The notes under the pieces: model-generated
Database searches by the model: none
What the model saw: only the letters and a program-made list of their open reading frames with translations
Told to the model about the DNA's origin: nothing
In this document: piece after piece, positions 1 through 8,616 of the stretch
How the letters are laid out: every line of letters begins with the position of its first letter
Numbering within the stretch: the stretch's first letter is position 1
Position numbers and translations under genes: made by a program
Source of the DNA: Saprospiraceae bacterium
GTDB taxonomy: Bacteria > Bacteroidota > Bacteroidia > Chitinophagales > Saprospiraceae
Reading direction: 5' to 3'
Assembly: GCA_016715105.1 (NCBI GenBank)
Contig: JADKBO010000006.1
Location: 328,219-392,218 of the forward strand
Length of the DNA: 64,000 bases

Positions 1-168
1 AGGATAAATGACTCGATCGTGTGTGGTCAATACTGGGATAGGGTTTGGGTCACTAAAAGGATATGTCTTGAGTTGGCGAACTTCTTCTTTGATTTTTGCT
101 GGTTTTTGGCCGAACGCCAATGGGAGCGCTAACAAATTGGTCAATAGTAATAGGATGATTTTTGGCAT
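1..168 (-). CDS. Secreted DUF5107-like protein, N-terminal part only
   Basis: The gene is cut by the window start, so only the first 56 codons are visible. It begins at the ATG at 166-168 on the minus strand with a hydrophobic leader rich in Leu ending near LAFGQK, a likely signal peptide with Ala-Phe-Gly/Gln cleavage. The following text (TYPFSDPNPIPVL, then RVIYP) resembles from memory the start of DUF5107 proteins, large secreted proteins of Bacteroidota often found in sugar-use loci. It lies downstream of the aldolase gene on the same strand, so it may be the last gene of the amino-sugar operon. Family assignment rests on a short stretch. Confidence 0.5.
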   Translation of the reverse strand, partial: MPKIILLLLTNLLALPLAFGQKPAKIKEEVRQLKTYPFSDPNPIPVLTTHDRVIYP

Positions 169-247
169 ATTAAATTGATTGATTATTAGTAACTATTCAA
201 CTATATCCAATTTTGATCAAAAGCGAATAGCTGAATAGTTACGATTA

Positions 248-1099
248 TTAAGCGCTCGATATAATGGTCAACTTTTGGGCTATCAAGTCAGATACCGCTT
301 TGGTAGCCTTTGGAAAAACCAAACGGAGGTCTATTTCATCTGTTTTATTTAAGGTAACTTTTAGGGACTGCATAAATGCATTTTTGGAATCTGTCGCCAC
401 ATTGATTTTTGATATGCCGTTGTTGATGGCCTTTTTCAGTTGCTCAGCGGGAACACCAGAAGCGCCATGCAATACCAAAGCTGCAGGAGTGATGGCATGA
501 ATACTGGCGATCAGATCTAGTTGCAAATGTGGTGGATCTTTGTAAAAGCCATGGGCTGTGCCCACCGCAATGGCCAGTGCGTTGATGCCGGTTGCTTCTG
601 CAAAGTTTTTAGCTTCTTCAGGTTGTGTATAAATATTCCCTCCCTGATGCTGACCTAACTTTGCAATATAACCCAATTCGGCTTCTACATTTGCTTGGTA
701 CGATTCTGCCAATCGCACGACTTGGCGGGTAATTTTGATATTTTCTTCTAAAGGTTTTTCGCTGGCATCGATCATGACAGAATCAAAACCCACATCCAAA
801 CACTGTTGTACAAGTTCTATGGAACTTCCGTGGTCCAAATGAAGCCATCCACAAATTTCATGTTGCTTTAAGGCGGCTCTGACCATGTCAACAGTCATCT
901 CCAAACCCAGATATTGAATAGTTCCTTCGGATACTTGCAAAATGATGTCTTGGGAGGTATCTCCAACTGCATTCAATATACCAGTGAGCGTCTCAAAATT
1001 GTAAAAATTGGCGGCAAGTATTGCATGACCACTCTGGTTGAATTGTGCAAGTTTATCCTTCAGTAACATAGTCTGAGTAATTAAATACTGATTGAGCAA
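248..1099 (-). CDS. kbaY: Class II fructose/tagatose-bisphosphate aldolase (KbaY/GatY type)
   Basis: This is a zinc-dependent class II aldolase expected to split tagatose- or fructose-1,6-bisphosphate into DHAP and glyceraldehyde-3-phosphate in the cytoplasm. Visible motifs are HLDHG near residue 87 (metal and catalytic region), AVGTAHG near 178 (metal His), HGASG near 211 and NVATD near 233 (phosphate binding). The length of 283 residues fits KbaY/GatY. The first ATG overlaps the end of the kinase gene by 47 bases; a start at Met11 (1069) would reduce this to 17 bases and fits family N-termini better. It follows agaS-like and pfkB genes, which points to tagatose bisphosphate from galactosamine or GalNAc as substrate. 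Fructose bisphosphate cannot be excluded. Confidence 0.85.
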   Translation of the reverse strand: MLNQYLITQTMLLKDKLAQFNQSGHAILAANFYNFETLTGILNAVGDTSQDIILQVSEGTIQYLGLEMTVDMVRAALKQHEICGWLHLDHGSSIELVQQCLDVGFDSVMIDASEKPLEENIKITRQVVRLAESYQANVEAELGYIAKLGQHQGGNIYTQPEEAKNFAEATGINALAIAVGTAHGFYKDPPHLQLDLIASIHAITPAALVLHGASGVPAEQLKKAINNGISKINVATDSKNAFMQSLKVTLNKTDEIDLRLVFPKATKAVSDLIAQKLTIISSA

Positions 1100-2018
1100 T
1101 TTGATTGACTTTTTCTAAGCTTGAGAAAGAAGAAGTTCCTCCATGACCTGTGGTGTTGATGGCTCCCATCAGCGCTCCGTATTCAAGACATTCTTTTGTC
1201 GTACAACCTTCTAGAAATTTTTTGATATACCCTGCATCGAAACTATCTCCAGCACCGATCGCATCCATGACATGTTGATTTGAAAAAACTGGTTGGTGGA
1301 TCAACATTTTACCATCCCAAAGCGATGCTCCTTCGTGGCCGTTTTTGATTACAATGGTCGATTGATCATATTTTTTGATTTTGGCCAATGCTTCCTCCAA
1401 ATCTTTGGAATGGGTAAGATGAACCAACTCTGTGGCATTTGGCAAGAAAATATCAATCAAAGGCATCAACGAATCCAGATCAATGTCCCATTTTTCCTGT
1501 GGATCCCACTGAGGGTCCATAGAGGTAGTCAATCCCAAGGCTTTTGCTTTGGTAAGAAGTTTAGACAGTCCTGGAAGCAATGATTTTTGGAGAAAAATAG
1601 AGCTGATGTGTAAGTGCCGGGCCTTTGCTAAGCATTCATCCTTTATATCAGATAAAGAAAGATCATCCATGGCACCAGGAAAAGTGACATTTGCCCTATC
1701 TTCATCATAATTCAAAACAATGGTCGCGCCAGTTTTGAGTTCTGAAGACATGATAATTTGCGAGGTATCGATACCCTTTTTATCAAGCGTTTCTTTTATA
1801 AAATTACCAAATGAATCGAGTCCCAATTTCCCAACAAAACAAACACTTGCGCCCAAAGTAGCAATGTTATTGGCAAAAATAGCGGTGCTACTGCCAAGGG
1901 TGAAATTCATCTTTTCTGCAATTATTTCTTTGCCAATTGCTGGAAGACTTTCTATCTGGTCCATGATGATATCCACATTCAATTCTCCGACAACAACAAC
2001 ATCAAATTCTTTCGACAT
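1053..2018 (-). CDS. PfkB-family sugar (phosphate) kinase
   Basis: This ribokinase/PfkB fold kinase has the second PfkB signature DAIGAGDSF at residues 252-260, with the catalytic Asp at about 258, and an N-terminal GELNVD start typical of the family. At 321 residues it is full length. It lies between an AgaS-like isomerase/deaminase and a class II aldolase, so the likely reaction is ATP-dependent phosphorylation of tagatose-6-phosphate to the 1,6-bisphosphate. That is inferred from context only, because PfkB proteins vary widely in substrate. The gene starts 38 bases after the upstream SIS gene and overlaps the aldolase, consistent with one operon. Confidence 0.8.
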   Translation of the reverse strand: MSKEFDVVVVGELNVDIIMDQIESLPAIGKEIIAEKMNFTLGSSTAIFANNIATLGASVCFVGKLGLDSFGNFIKETLDKKGIDTSQIIMSSELKTGATIVLNYDEDRANVTFPGAMDDLSLSDIKDECLAKARHLHISSIFLQKSLLPGLSKLLTKAKALGLTTSMDPQWDPQEKWDIDLDSLMPLIDIFLPNATELVHLTHSKDLEEALAKIKKYDQSTIVIKNGHEGASLWDGKMLIHQPVFSNQHVMDAIGAGDSFDAGYIKKFLEGCTTKECLEYGALMGAINTTGHGGTSSFSSLEKVNQIAQSVFNYSDYVTEG

Positions 2019-2056
2019 AAAACTTTAGTTTATGGTTTCTTAATTGATTTTTCCCC

Positions 2057-3220
2057 CTAAATTAAGGCATAAATATGTACCCCTTCCACCACCCTGGCAA
2101 TGTCATTATTGACAGAAGGGCTATCTGGTTTCAAGTGCAGTTCCACCGATTTATAAAAACCCAAAACCTGCGCAAATAATACATAAGCGATGGCCATTAA
2201 ATAATCGTCGGATACCAATTTATCAGCACCAAAAGAATAATTTTGGAATATGCTGTGCACCTCCTTGCTACTTTCTGAAATGCCAATTTCCATGAGCGGC
2301 CGAGTGCCCATTTTCATGGAATTTATGAGATCCAATTCGTATTTGAGTGCGTGTTCGTTTTGCGAGGAAAGGAAATAAACAATGATGGTTTTGCTGTCAA
2401 TGACTGATTTTGGTCCATGTCTGAATCCCAAATAAGTCTCAAATTTTGAAATGACCTCGCCATCGGTAAGTTCCTGAATTTTTAAGCTAGATTCTGTTGC
2501 TGTGGCAAAAAATGGCCCGGATCCCAAAAAGACAATCCTTTTAAAATCAAGTTTTGCAATATCCTCCAGTTGGTGACAGTTGTTGTCCAAAAAATCTTGT
2601 GCAAACACACACAAGTTTTTCAATTTATCTTCCAAAGTAGGAAGTTCGTGGATGCGGGCAATCAATAACCCTGTCAATAACATACTGGTATAACTGCTGG
2701 TCATTGCCAAACTTTGATCATTGGATTCTTCCGGCAGAAAAATAACTTTCATTGGTTGACTAGAAGAAACTTTGGCCAATGCTCCTTGAATATTGCATGT
2801 AATGATGAGGTGATAAACTTGATCACAACATTCATTAGCGAGGATGACGGCCGCAGCACTTTCTGGACTATTTCCAGACCTTGCAAAAGAAATCAGGAGA
2901 GTGGGTGTATTTCGCAAAAAATAATGATCTGGATGGGTCACCAAATCTGTAGTAGGAATAGCCTCAGTGATCAGTCCATACTTTGTTTGGAAAAGACTTT
3001 TAAGCGTGATGCCGATAAAAGCGCTCGTCCCCGCCCCTGTAAGTATGATCCTTTTTGAATGACTCAAGGCTTCGTCCAAATACTGGACAATTTCGGGACT
3101 GGTAGCCTGCACCATGTCCCATATTTTTTTCCAAATTTCTGGTTGTTGTGCAATTTCAACAGCTGTATGATACCCCCCCAACTTATGTAATTGTTCACTT
3201 TCAACCCCTAGATACTTCAT
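2057..3220 (-). CDS. agaS: AgaS-like SIS-domain galactosamine-6-phosphate deaminase/isomerase
   Basis: This is a double SIS-domain sugar-phosphate protein of 387 residues, close to the AgaS length. It has the N-terminal HTAVEIAQQP element seen in AgaS proteins, a first sugar-phosphate loop GAGTSAFIG near residue 62 and a second SARSGNSPES-like loop near 113. In E. coli AgaS converts galactosamine-6-phosphate to tagatose-6-phosphate and ammonia. It is the first gene of a minus-strand operon with the kinase and aldolase that would complete this pathway, and a DeoR-type regulator is divergent. No GalNAc-6-phosphate deacetylase (AgaA/NagA) or transport gene is visible in this window. Confidence 0.8.
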   Translation of the reverse strand: MKYLGVESEQLHKLGGYHTAVEIAQQPEIWKKIWDMVQATSPEIVQYLDEALSHSKRIILTGAGTSAFIGITLKSLFQTKYGLITEAIPTTDLVTHPDHYFLRNTPTLLISFARSGNSPESAAAVILANECCDQVYHLIITCNIQGALAKVSSSQPMKVIFLPEESNDQSLAMTSSYTSMLLTGLLIARIHELPTLEDKLKNLCVFAQDFLDNNCHQLEDIAKLDFKRIVFLGSGPFFATATESSLKIQELTDGEVISKFETYLGFRHGPKSVIDSKTIIVYFLSSQNEHALKYELDLINSMKMGTRPLMEIGISESSKEVHSIFQNYSFGADKLVSDDYLMAIAYVLFAQVLGFYKSVELHLKPDSPSVNNDIARVVEGVHIYALI

Positions 3221-3760
3221 AAATTACCTTATAAACAATTGAGTAATAATGTGTCAGCCCGAAAATGAAACTCGATTTTTACTTTTAGTTTCATTATTTC
3301 TAGTCAAAAATAAATTAATAATCAATACAAAGATAAGGTTTAGTAAGTTATTTTTAGGATTTTTATCTTTCGTTTTATTTCTTTTTACTTTTCGTTTAAT
3401 TTTATAATAAGTAAAAGCATGGTTTAACTTTCATTATGAACTAAGTATTGTTTCCTTATCTATGTAATTGTAATATCTTTGCCGCAGGTCTTTGTATTTT
3501 ACTTTTCAGAACATCTTTCTATAGGTTGATTTGGCGAAAAGAATCATGCATAAGATTTGAAAAAGCTTTAAACACGTTTTTCAGATTTTCAAAACTAGCG
3601 TATAGGATATATTTATAACAGGTAACTTTTGTTAAAACAGATCTGTCTGTTCTTCCGATTGTTTTGGCCATTTGTGACGCATCATTTAAGGCGATCTTTT
3701 AAACTTTTACATCATAGCCACATTTATTAAAAAACAGTTACAACAACATCAACATTACCA
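3221..3760. promoter_or_regulatory. Divergent regulatory region between agaS operon and deoR-type regulator
   Basis: This 540-base, very AT-rich region separates two divergent transcription units and holds no gene. A minus-strand -7 box (TATCTTTG, reading 3335 to 3328) would serve the agaS operon. A plus-strand -7 box TATCTTTG lies at 3474-3481 with TTG at 3448-3450, a rather long spacer. If that promoter is real, the regulator mRNA has a leader of about 270 bases. TTTC-rich operator-like sequence and an inverted repeat lie between the two promoters and are listed separately. Confidence 0.6.
3264..3393. promoter_or_regulatory. Putative AgaR/DeoR operator cluster
   Basis: Two elements are seen. 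One is an inverted repeat with 9-base arms, AATGAAACT (3264-3272) and AGTTTCATT (3287-3295). The other is a run of TTTC motifs in the same direction at 3368, 3378 and 3390, about one helical turn apart. E. coli AgaR is known to bind phased CTTTC direct repeats, so the second element looks like the same kind of site. Its position just upstream of the minus-strand -7 box suits repression of the agaS operon. Binding by the neighbouring regulator is inferred. Confidence 0.5.
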
Positions 3761-4540
3761 ATGGCTAAAAAAAGCGATACTACTGTAGGAAGAAGAAAAG
3801 AAATTCTTGAATTGCTCTCAGAAAAAGGAGAGTTACACGTTCCAGAATTGAGTCAAAAATTTGATGTAAGTGAGGTTACCATCAGAAATGACCTAGACCA
3901 ATTGGAGCAAAAAAAGGTACTGATCAGGGTAAGAGGCGGTGCGCTCAAATTAGAAAACAATGTTGCAGTTGACCAAAGATTGGGGGACAAAAGCAAAATA
4001 AACTTTAAGGAAAAGAATAAAATTGGAAATCGTGCGGCTCAATATGTGTCAGAGTCAGATACCATCATCATTGATTCTGGCTCCACAACGGCTGAGTTGG
4101 TACGATATCTGCCAGATTTACAGGACCTCACCGTCATCACCAATGCATTAAACATTACCAATTTACTGAGCTCAAACCCAAACATCAATCTCATCATTCC
4201 AGGTGGTTATTTGCGAAAGAATTCTTTGTCTTTGGTGGGCCCACTCGCAGAAAAAAATCTACTCAACTTCAATGTAGACAAGGTTTTTTTGGGTGTGGAT
4301 GGTTTTGACACCAAACAGGGAATTTATACGCCCAATATGGAAGAAGCCCGACTCAATGAGATCATGATCCAAATATCAAGAGAAGTCATTGTTTTGGCAG
4401 ACTCTAGTAAATTTGTAAAGAGAAGTCTTGCTTTTATTTGTGATTTGAGTCATATCGACAAGGTCATTACAGACAGTAATATTTCTCCTGAAGACAAAAA
4501 GCGATTGATAGATGCGGGTGTAGAGGTAATAATTGTATAA
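3761..4540 (+). CDS. agaR: DeoR-family transcriptional regulator, AgaR-like
   Basis: This 259-residue regulator has an N-terminal DeoR winged helix-turn-helix (about residues 12-67, with the recognition segment VSEVTIRNDLDQLE and the RVRGGA turn). A DeoRC sugar-phosphate sensor domain follows, with IDSGSTTAELVR near 107 and a GGYLRKNSLSLVGP segment. Proteins of this type usually repress sugar genes and are released by a sugar phosphate. It is divergent from the agaS-pfkB-aldolase operon, which is its most likely target, and may repress itself. The ATG at 3761 gives MAKKSDTT and agrees with homologue lengths. The specific effector is inferred, not shown. Confidence 0.85.
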   Translation: MAKKSDTTVGRRKEILELLSEKGELHVPELSQKFDVSEVTIRNDLDQLEQKKVLIRVRGGALKLENNVAVDQRLGDKSKINFKEKNKIGNRAAQYVSESDTIIIDSGSTTAELVRYLPDLQDLTVITNALNITNLLSSNPNINLIIPGGYLRKNSLSLVGPLAEKNLLNFNVDKVFLGVDGFDTKQGIYTPNMEEARLNEIMIQISREVIVLADSSKFVKRSLAFICDLSHIDKVITDSNISPEDKKRLIDAGVEVIIV

Positions 4541-4578
4541 GCTGACTATGTGCTAGTCGCTTTATAAACTGTTGTTAT

Positions 4579-6366
4579 TTATTTCTCTACTTGTACGGCA
4601 TATTCAGTTGCGCTCCTGGAATTTTCCAATTGCTGGGCATAAAAGCCTCCTGAGTTGGCCAATTGTTCGTGGGTGCCCATTTCTGCAATTTTACCTTCTT
4701 CCAAAACAATGATTTGATCAAAGTCTTGTAAGCTGTGTACGCGATGGGTAATGATGATGGCCGTTTTACCTGCCAATGCGCTATTTAAATATTGTAGTAT
4801 TTGGTGTTCTGTCTCCACATCTACTGCCGATAAACAATCGTCCAAGATGACCATATCCGGATTTTTGATGAGTGCTCGAGCTATACTCACTCTTTGCTTC
4901 TGACCTCCAGACAAGGTGACACCTCTTTCACCAACCAAGGCTTGATAAGCTTCTGGCAGTTTTTGAATATCCTCATCCACTGACGCATATCCAGCAAATT
5001 TCTTCGCCTCCTCCTCGCTGACACCACTCGTACCAAAGCCTATATTGGCTTGGATAGTATCGGAAAAAAGAAACACATCTTGTGGCACATAGGCAATATT
5101 CTCTCTGATATGGCTCATCTTATATTGCTTCAAAGGAAGGCCATCGAGGGTTATTGATCCCTCATTGATATCGTACATCCTAAGAATGAGTTCTCCAATG
5201 GTGCTCTTTCCTGAAGCAGTTTTCCCAATGATGGCAATTTTTTGACCTGCCTTGATTTTGAATGAAATGTTATCCATCGCTTTGACACCAGTCTCCGGAT
5301 AAACAAAGGTCACCTTATCAAAAACCAAATCACCTTTGATCGCTTGGCCACTGATTGTCCCGTCTACCAAAACAGATTTTTCTTCCATGATTGCATTGAT
5401 CCGAGCTTGGGATGCAGCAGCCTCCTGAACCACACTTGCAATCCAGCCGATTGAGGTAACTGGCCAGGTAAGCATGTTTACGTATATAATGAATTCGAGG
5501 ATATTACCAGCAGAAACGGTTCCATCGGCGACTAAATGTCCACTAATGATGAGGACCAATAAAGTACTGATGTTGATCAACAATATCATCAAAGGGAAGA
5601 AAAATGCATTGAATATGGCCAGATCGAGTGATTTCTTGCGAAAGTCTTCACTTTCTTCTTCAAAATGACCAATAAATTGAGCTTCTTTTCCATAACTTTT
5701 CAAAACCCTGATTCCAGAATACGCTTCTTGAGCTATGACCGTAAGTTTTGACAACTGCTGTTGAATGATGGTTGATTTGCTATTTATTTTATCACTAACG
5801 TAGTAAATGGACAAGGATAAAAAAGGTAAAGGTAGCAATGTATAAAAGGTGAGCTCAGGGCTTACTCTGATCATTGCAAAAATTGTCAAAGCAAAGAGCG
5901 AAATAAGGTTTACTCCATACAAAATACCAGGTCCAAGATAGTTGCGCACTTTGGAAACGTCCTCAGAGATGCGTGCCATGAGGTCTCCCGTTTTGTTCCT
6001 TTTATAAAAAGATGTGTCTAGGGTTTGAAGGTGTTCGTAGACATCTTTACGCAAATCGTATTCTATCAATCTAGAAACAACAATGATGGTTTGGCGCATG
6101 AAATACATAAAAAGACCTTTCAAAAGCACAAAGCCAATCACTATGAGGACAAATTGCAGCAATGCAGCACTCAACTCTTCACTCAGATTGGTCGTACCTG
6201 CTTCAGCATTAGAAACCAATTGTTCTCGTACAAAATCCAGAGCTTTACCTATGCGCTGCGGAATCAGGATGCCAAAATAATTGGATAAACTTACAAATAT
6301 GAATCCCAAAAGGAGTCTGCCTCTATATCGGTATAAATATTTGTTGATGTATAGTAAATGCTTCAA
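4579..6366 (-). CDS. ABC exporter, fused permease and ATPase (MsbA/MdlA type)
   Basis: The protein has 595 residues: six predicted membrane helices in the first 320 residues (type I exporter fold) and a C-terminal ATPase. Walker A reads GKTASGKST (near 380), the signature is LSGGQKQR (near 483) and Walker B is followed by DDCLSAVD rather than the usual E-containing DEATSALD. The Glu-to-Asp change and the DDCLSAVD form are typical of MdlA/YheI-like halves of heterodimeric exporters, where one ATP site is weak. No partner half-transporter lies beside it. Substrate is unknown; lipid or drug export is usual for the family. It is a single-gene unit convergent with the regulator gene. Confidence 0.85.
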   Translation of the reverse strand: MKHLLYINKYLYRYRGRLLLGFIFVSLSNYFGILIPQRIGKALDFVREQLVSNAEAGTTNLSEELSAALLQFVLIVIGFVLLKGLFMYFMRQTIIVVSRLIEYDLRKDVYEHLQTLDTSFYKRNKTGDLMARISEDVSKVRNYLGPGILYGVNLISLFALTIFAMIRVSPELTFYTLLPLPFLSLSIYYVSDKINSKSTIIQQQLSKLTVIAQEAYSGIRVLKSYGKEAQFIGHFEEESEDFRKKSLDLAIFNAFFFPLMILLINISTLLVLIISGHLVADGTVSAGNILEFIIYVNMLTWPVTSIGWIASVVQEAAASQARINAIMEEKSVLVDGTISGQAIKGDLVFDKVTFVYPETGVKAMDNISFKIKAGQKIAIIGKTASGKSTIGELILRMYDINEGSITLDGLPLKQYKMSHIRENIAYVPQDVFLFSDTIQANIGFGTSGVSEEEAKKFAGYASVDEDIQKLPEAYQALVGERGVTLSGGQKQRVSIARALIKNPDMVILDDCLSAVDVETEHQILQYLNSALAGKTAIIITHRVHSLQDFDQIIVLEEGKIAEMGTHEQLANSGGFYAQQLENSRSATEYAVQVEK

Positions 6367-6521
6367 ATTTTCCTTTTGTCTGTAGAAACTACAAAACTAA
6401 CTTATAAGGAGACAATAAGGAAGGGAATGAGTTGCCAATTGGCATTAAATAAATCTTAATCTTTCGATAAAATCATAAATCCAGATCAATTTTATCCCTA
6501 GAATTAAAATGAACTGTTAAT

Positions 6522-7784
6522 TCAATTTAATTCGTTTAAAACTTCACCCAAAGCTTGTACTGCTTGATAGACGTCTTCAAAGTTATTGTAAATAGGGGCC
6601 GGACTGAGTCTGATCACATCTGGATTTCGCCAATCGCCCAGTACTCCTTTTGACCTCAATTGATCAAATATGGTCCTGTTTCCTCCCTTTATCCTGATAG
6701 AAAGTTGTGCTCCTCTTCGATCAACAGCTTGAGGGGTAATGATGGACACGCGTTCATCATTCAATCCCAAAATAAGCGATTCCAAATAGGATGTGAGGGC
6801 AATGCTCTTTTTCCTCAGTGCTTCTATGCCTGCATTTGAGTGGAGATGCAACGAAGCATTCAATGGCACCAAAGAAAAAATGGGCTGATTGCTGATTTGG
6901 TAGGCTTCTGCTCCTCTCATGGGTTTGAATGTTTCCTCCATCAAAAATCTTTCTTTACGATCTTGGCCCCACCACCCTCGCAATGGTGTCAGCATCGCAT
7001 TGTCAAAATGTTGTTCATGAAGGAACATACCTGCCAAACTACCAGGCCCTCCATTGAGGTATTTATAAGTGCACCAGACCGCAAAATCGATTCCATTATT
7101 GTGCAGGTCTACGGGCACATTTCCCGCTGCATGTGCTAAGTCCAAACCCAATATGCATTGATGTGCTGTTGTTATGGCGCGCAAAAAAGCCAAGTCATAA
7201 AATTGACCAGAAAAATAATTGACGCCACCAAGAATTACCATTGCAATTTCATGCCCATGTTTTTCGAATGTGCGTTTAATGCTTTCATTGGAAACCAAGG
7301 CTCCTTCATCGGCTTCCAGAATCAGCAAACCATCTTTGATGCCCTTTGATTGCAAAAAACTATCCACGGCATATCTGTCTGAAGGAAAAGCAGAGTGGTC
7401 AATGAGGATCTTATACTTGGTGGGTGTAGGATGGTAAAAAGCGGTCATCATGAGGTGAAGATTCACCGTCAAAGTATTCATAATGGTAACTTCATCTGGC
7501 ATAGCTCCCACAATGGTTGCCATGGGTTCTTTAAGCGCATAATGATAATCAATCCAATTGGTAGGGCCGTCAAAATGCCCTTCCACCGCTAAAGTAGACC
7601 ACCTATCCATTTCAAAATCGATGTCTTCTTTCGCTTGTTTTGGTTGCAAACCGAGAGAGTTGCCACATAGGTAAATAATTTCTTTACCTCCGGCGTCTAC
7701 AGGAAAATTAAATGCTTGTCTATAAGCTTTCAGAGGGTCAATGTCATCATCTTGTAGAAAATTAGGTTTGAGCTTTTGCATCAT
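6522..7784 (-). CDS. kynU: Kynureninase
   Basis: This PLP-dependent fold type I enzyme of 420 residues cleaves kynurenine or 3-hydroxykynurenine to anthranilate or 3-hydroxyanthranilate plus alanine. Evidence includes the N-terminal LCGNSLGLQP motif, the WxYHY-containing segment WIDYHYALKEP near residue 100, the AHAAGN segment and the PLP lysine in CTYKYLNGGPG near residue 242. The start overlaps the end of the upstream gene by 4 bases (ATGA), which indicates translational coupling. No tryptophan dioxygenase, formamidase or kynurenine monooxygenase gene is seen in the window, so the pathway context must lie elsewhere. Confidence 0.93.
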   Translation of the reverse strand: MMQKLKPNFLQDDDIDPLKAYRQAFNFPVDAGGKEIIYLCGNSLGLQPKQAKEDIDFEMDRWSTLAVEGHFDGPTNWIDYHYALKEPMATIVGAMPDEVTIMNTLTVNLHLMMTAFYHPTPTKYKILIDHSAFPSDRYAVDSFLQSKGIKDGLLILEADEGALVSNESIKRTFEKHGHEIAMVILGGVNYFSGQFYDLAFLRAITTAHQCILGLDLAHAAGNVPVDLHNNGIDFAVWCTYKYLNGGPGSLAGMFLHEQHFDNAMLTPLRGWWGQDRKERFLMEETFKPMRGAEAYQISNQPIFSLVPLNASLHLHSNAGIEALRKKSIALTSYLESLILGLNDERVSIITPQAVDRRGAQLSIRIKGGNRTIFDQLRSKGVLGDWRNPDVIRLSPAPIYNNFEDVYQAVQALGEVLNELN

Positions 7785-8611
7785 CCTTGATTAAATACCT
7801 TTGAAAGAGCAGCCCCTTCGTGTGGTAACTGTGATAAATAAAAAGACTTATTGGTAAAAAAGGCCACGATATGCACAACTAAAATGTCCAAATTTTCAAA
7901 TCCACAAATCTGACAAATATCTTGCTTTGTCATTTCAAAAATCATTTCTGGCACTTCCCATCCAAGGTGATTTACTGTAGGATAATCTTTATCTGGGTGC
8001 ACATGAGTGAAAGCATCTACATATGCATGCAGAGCAATGTTGTAATATTTTTTGGGCTCAACAACACCATGCACAGCTTGATCCATGGTGAGGATTATGA
8101 CCTTATCTGTATGTTCCGTTTCCACTCGGTGTAAAAATTGAAATTGCGGCGTTGGAAAGGCATGGACATAGATAAATATTCGATCGTAATCATCGAGTAA
8201 ATAATCCTCCAAGCCAAATGTAAGGTTGATGGCTTGGCTGGCGATGATGGCTTTGATGTCTTCAGGTACAGGTTTTTGCTCCTTGTTTGCCACTACCATA
8301 AATTCACGCGCAAAGAGGTAATTACTGAGTCTGTTTCTATACTCTTGTTGATGATCTTTTTTCAATGATTGGTAATAATATCCAAATTTATCCAGCCACT
8401 TGATGATAGGTTCATCCAATGGTGCGGGATTTTTTTTCAACCACCAGTAGTCTATTTGAGCATGTCCTACATAAATGGCAACGATGAGGATGACAGGGAC
8501 AAAAATCCAGACCATGAGTCCATTATTATTGCCGTATCCAAAATATAGGATAAGGATTCCTATGATGAATAATGGAAAGTATAAAATATTGGAAAGAGAC
8601 CTGATATTCAA
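7781..8611 (-). CDS. Membrane protein with MtfA-like (M90) fold but no HExxH motif
   Basis: This 276-residue protein has two N-terminal membrane helices (about 10-27 and 33-49) and a soluble domain. The soluble part resembles MtfA-type zinc peptidases: EDIKAIIASQAINLTFGL matches the MtfA helix before the strand that here reads RIFIYVHAFP. Where MtfA has HExxH, this protein reads ALHAYVDAF, so the catalytic Glu is absent and metal binding is doubtful. It lies between an MFS gene (5 bases upstream) and kynU (4-base overlap), so all three are probably cotranscribed. Function is unknown; a non-peptidase role or an altered active site is possible. Confidence 0.55.
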   Translation of the reverse strand: MNIRSLSNILYFPLFIIGILILYFGYGNNNGLMVWIFVPVILIVAIYVGHAQIDYWWLKKNPAPLDEPIIKWLDKFGYYYQSLKKDHQQEYRNRLSNYLFAREFMVVANKEQKPVPEDIKAIIASQAINLTFGLEDYLLDDYDRIFIYVHAFPTPQFQFLHRVETEHTDKVIILTMDQAVHGVVEPKKYYNIALHAYVDAFTHVHPDKDYPTVNHLGWEVPEMIFEMTKQDICQICGFENLDILVVHIVAFFTNKSFYLSQLPHEGAALSKVFNQG

Positions 8612-8616
8612 AATGC

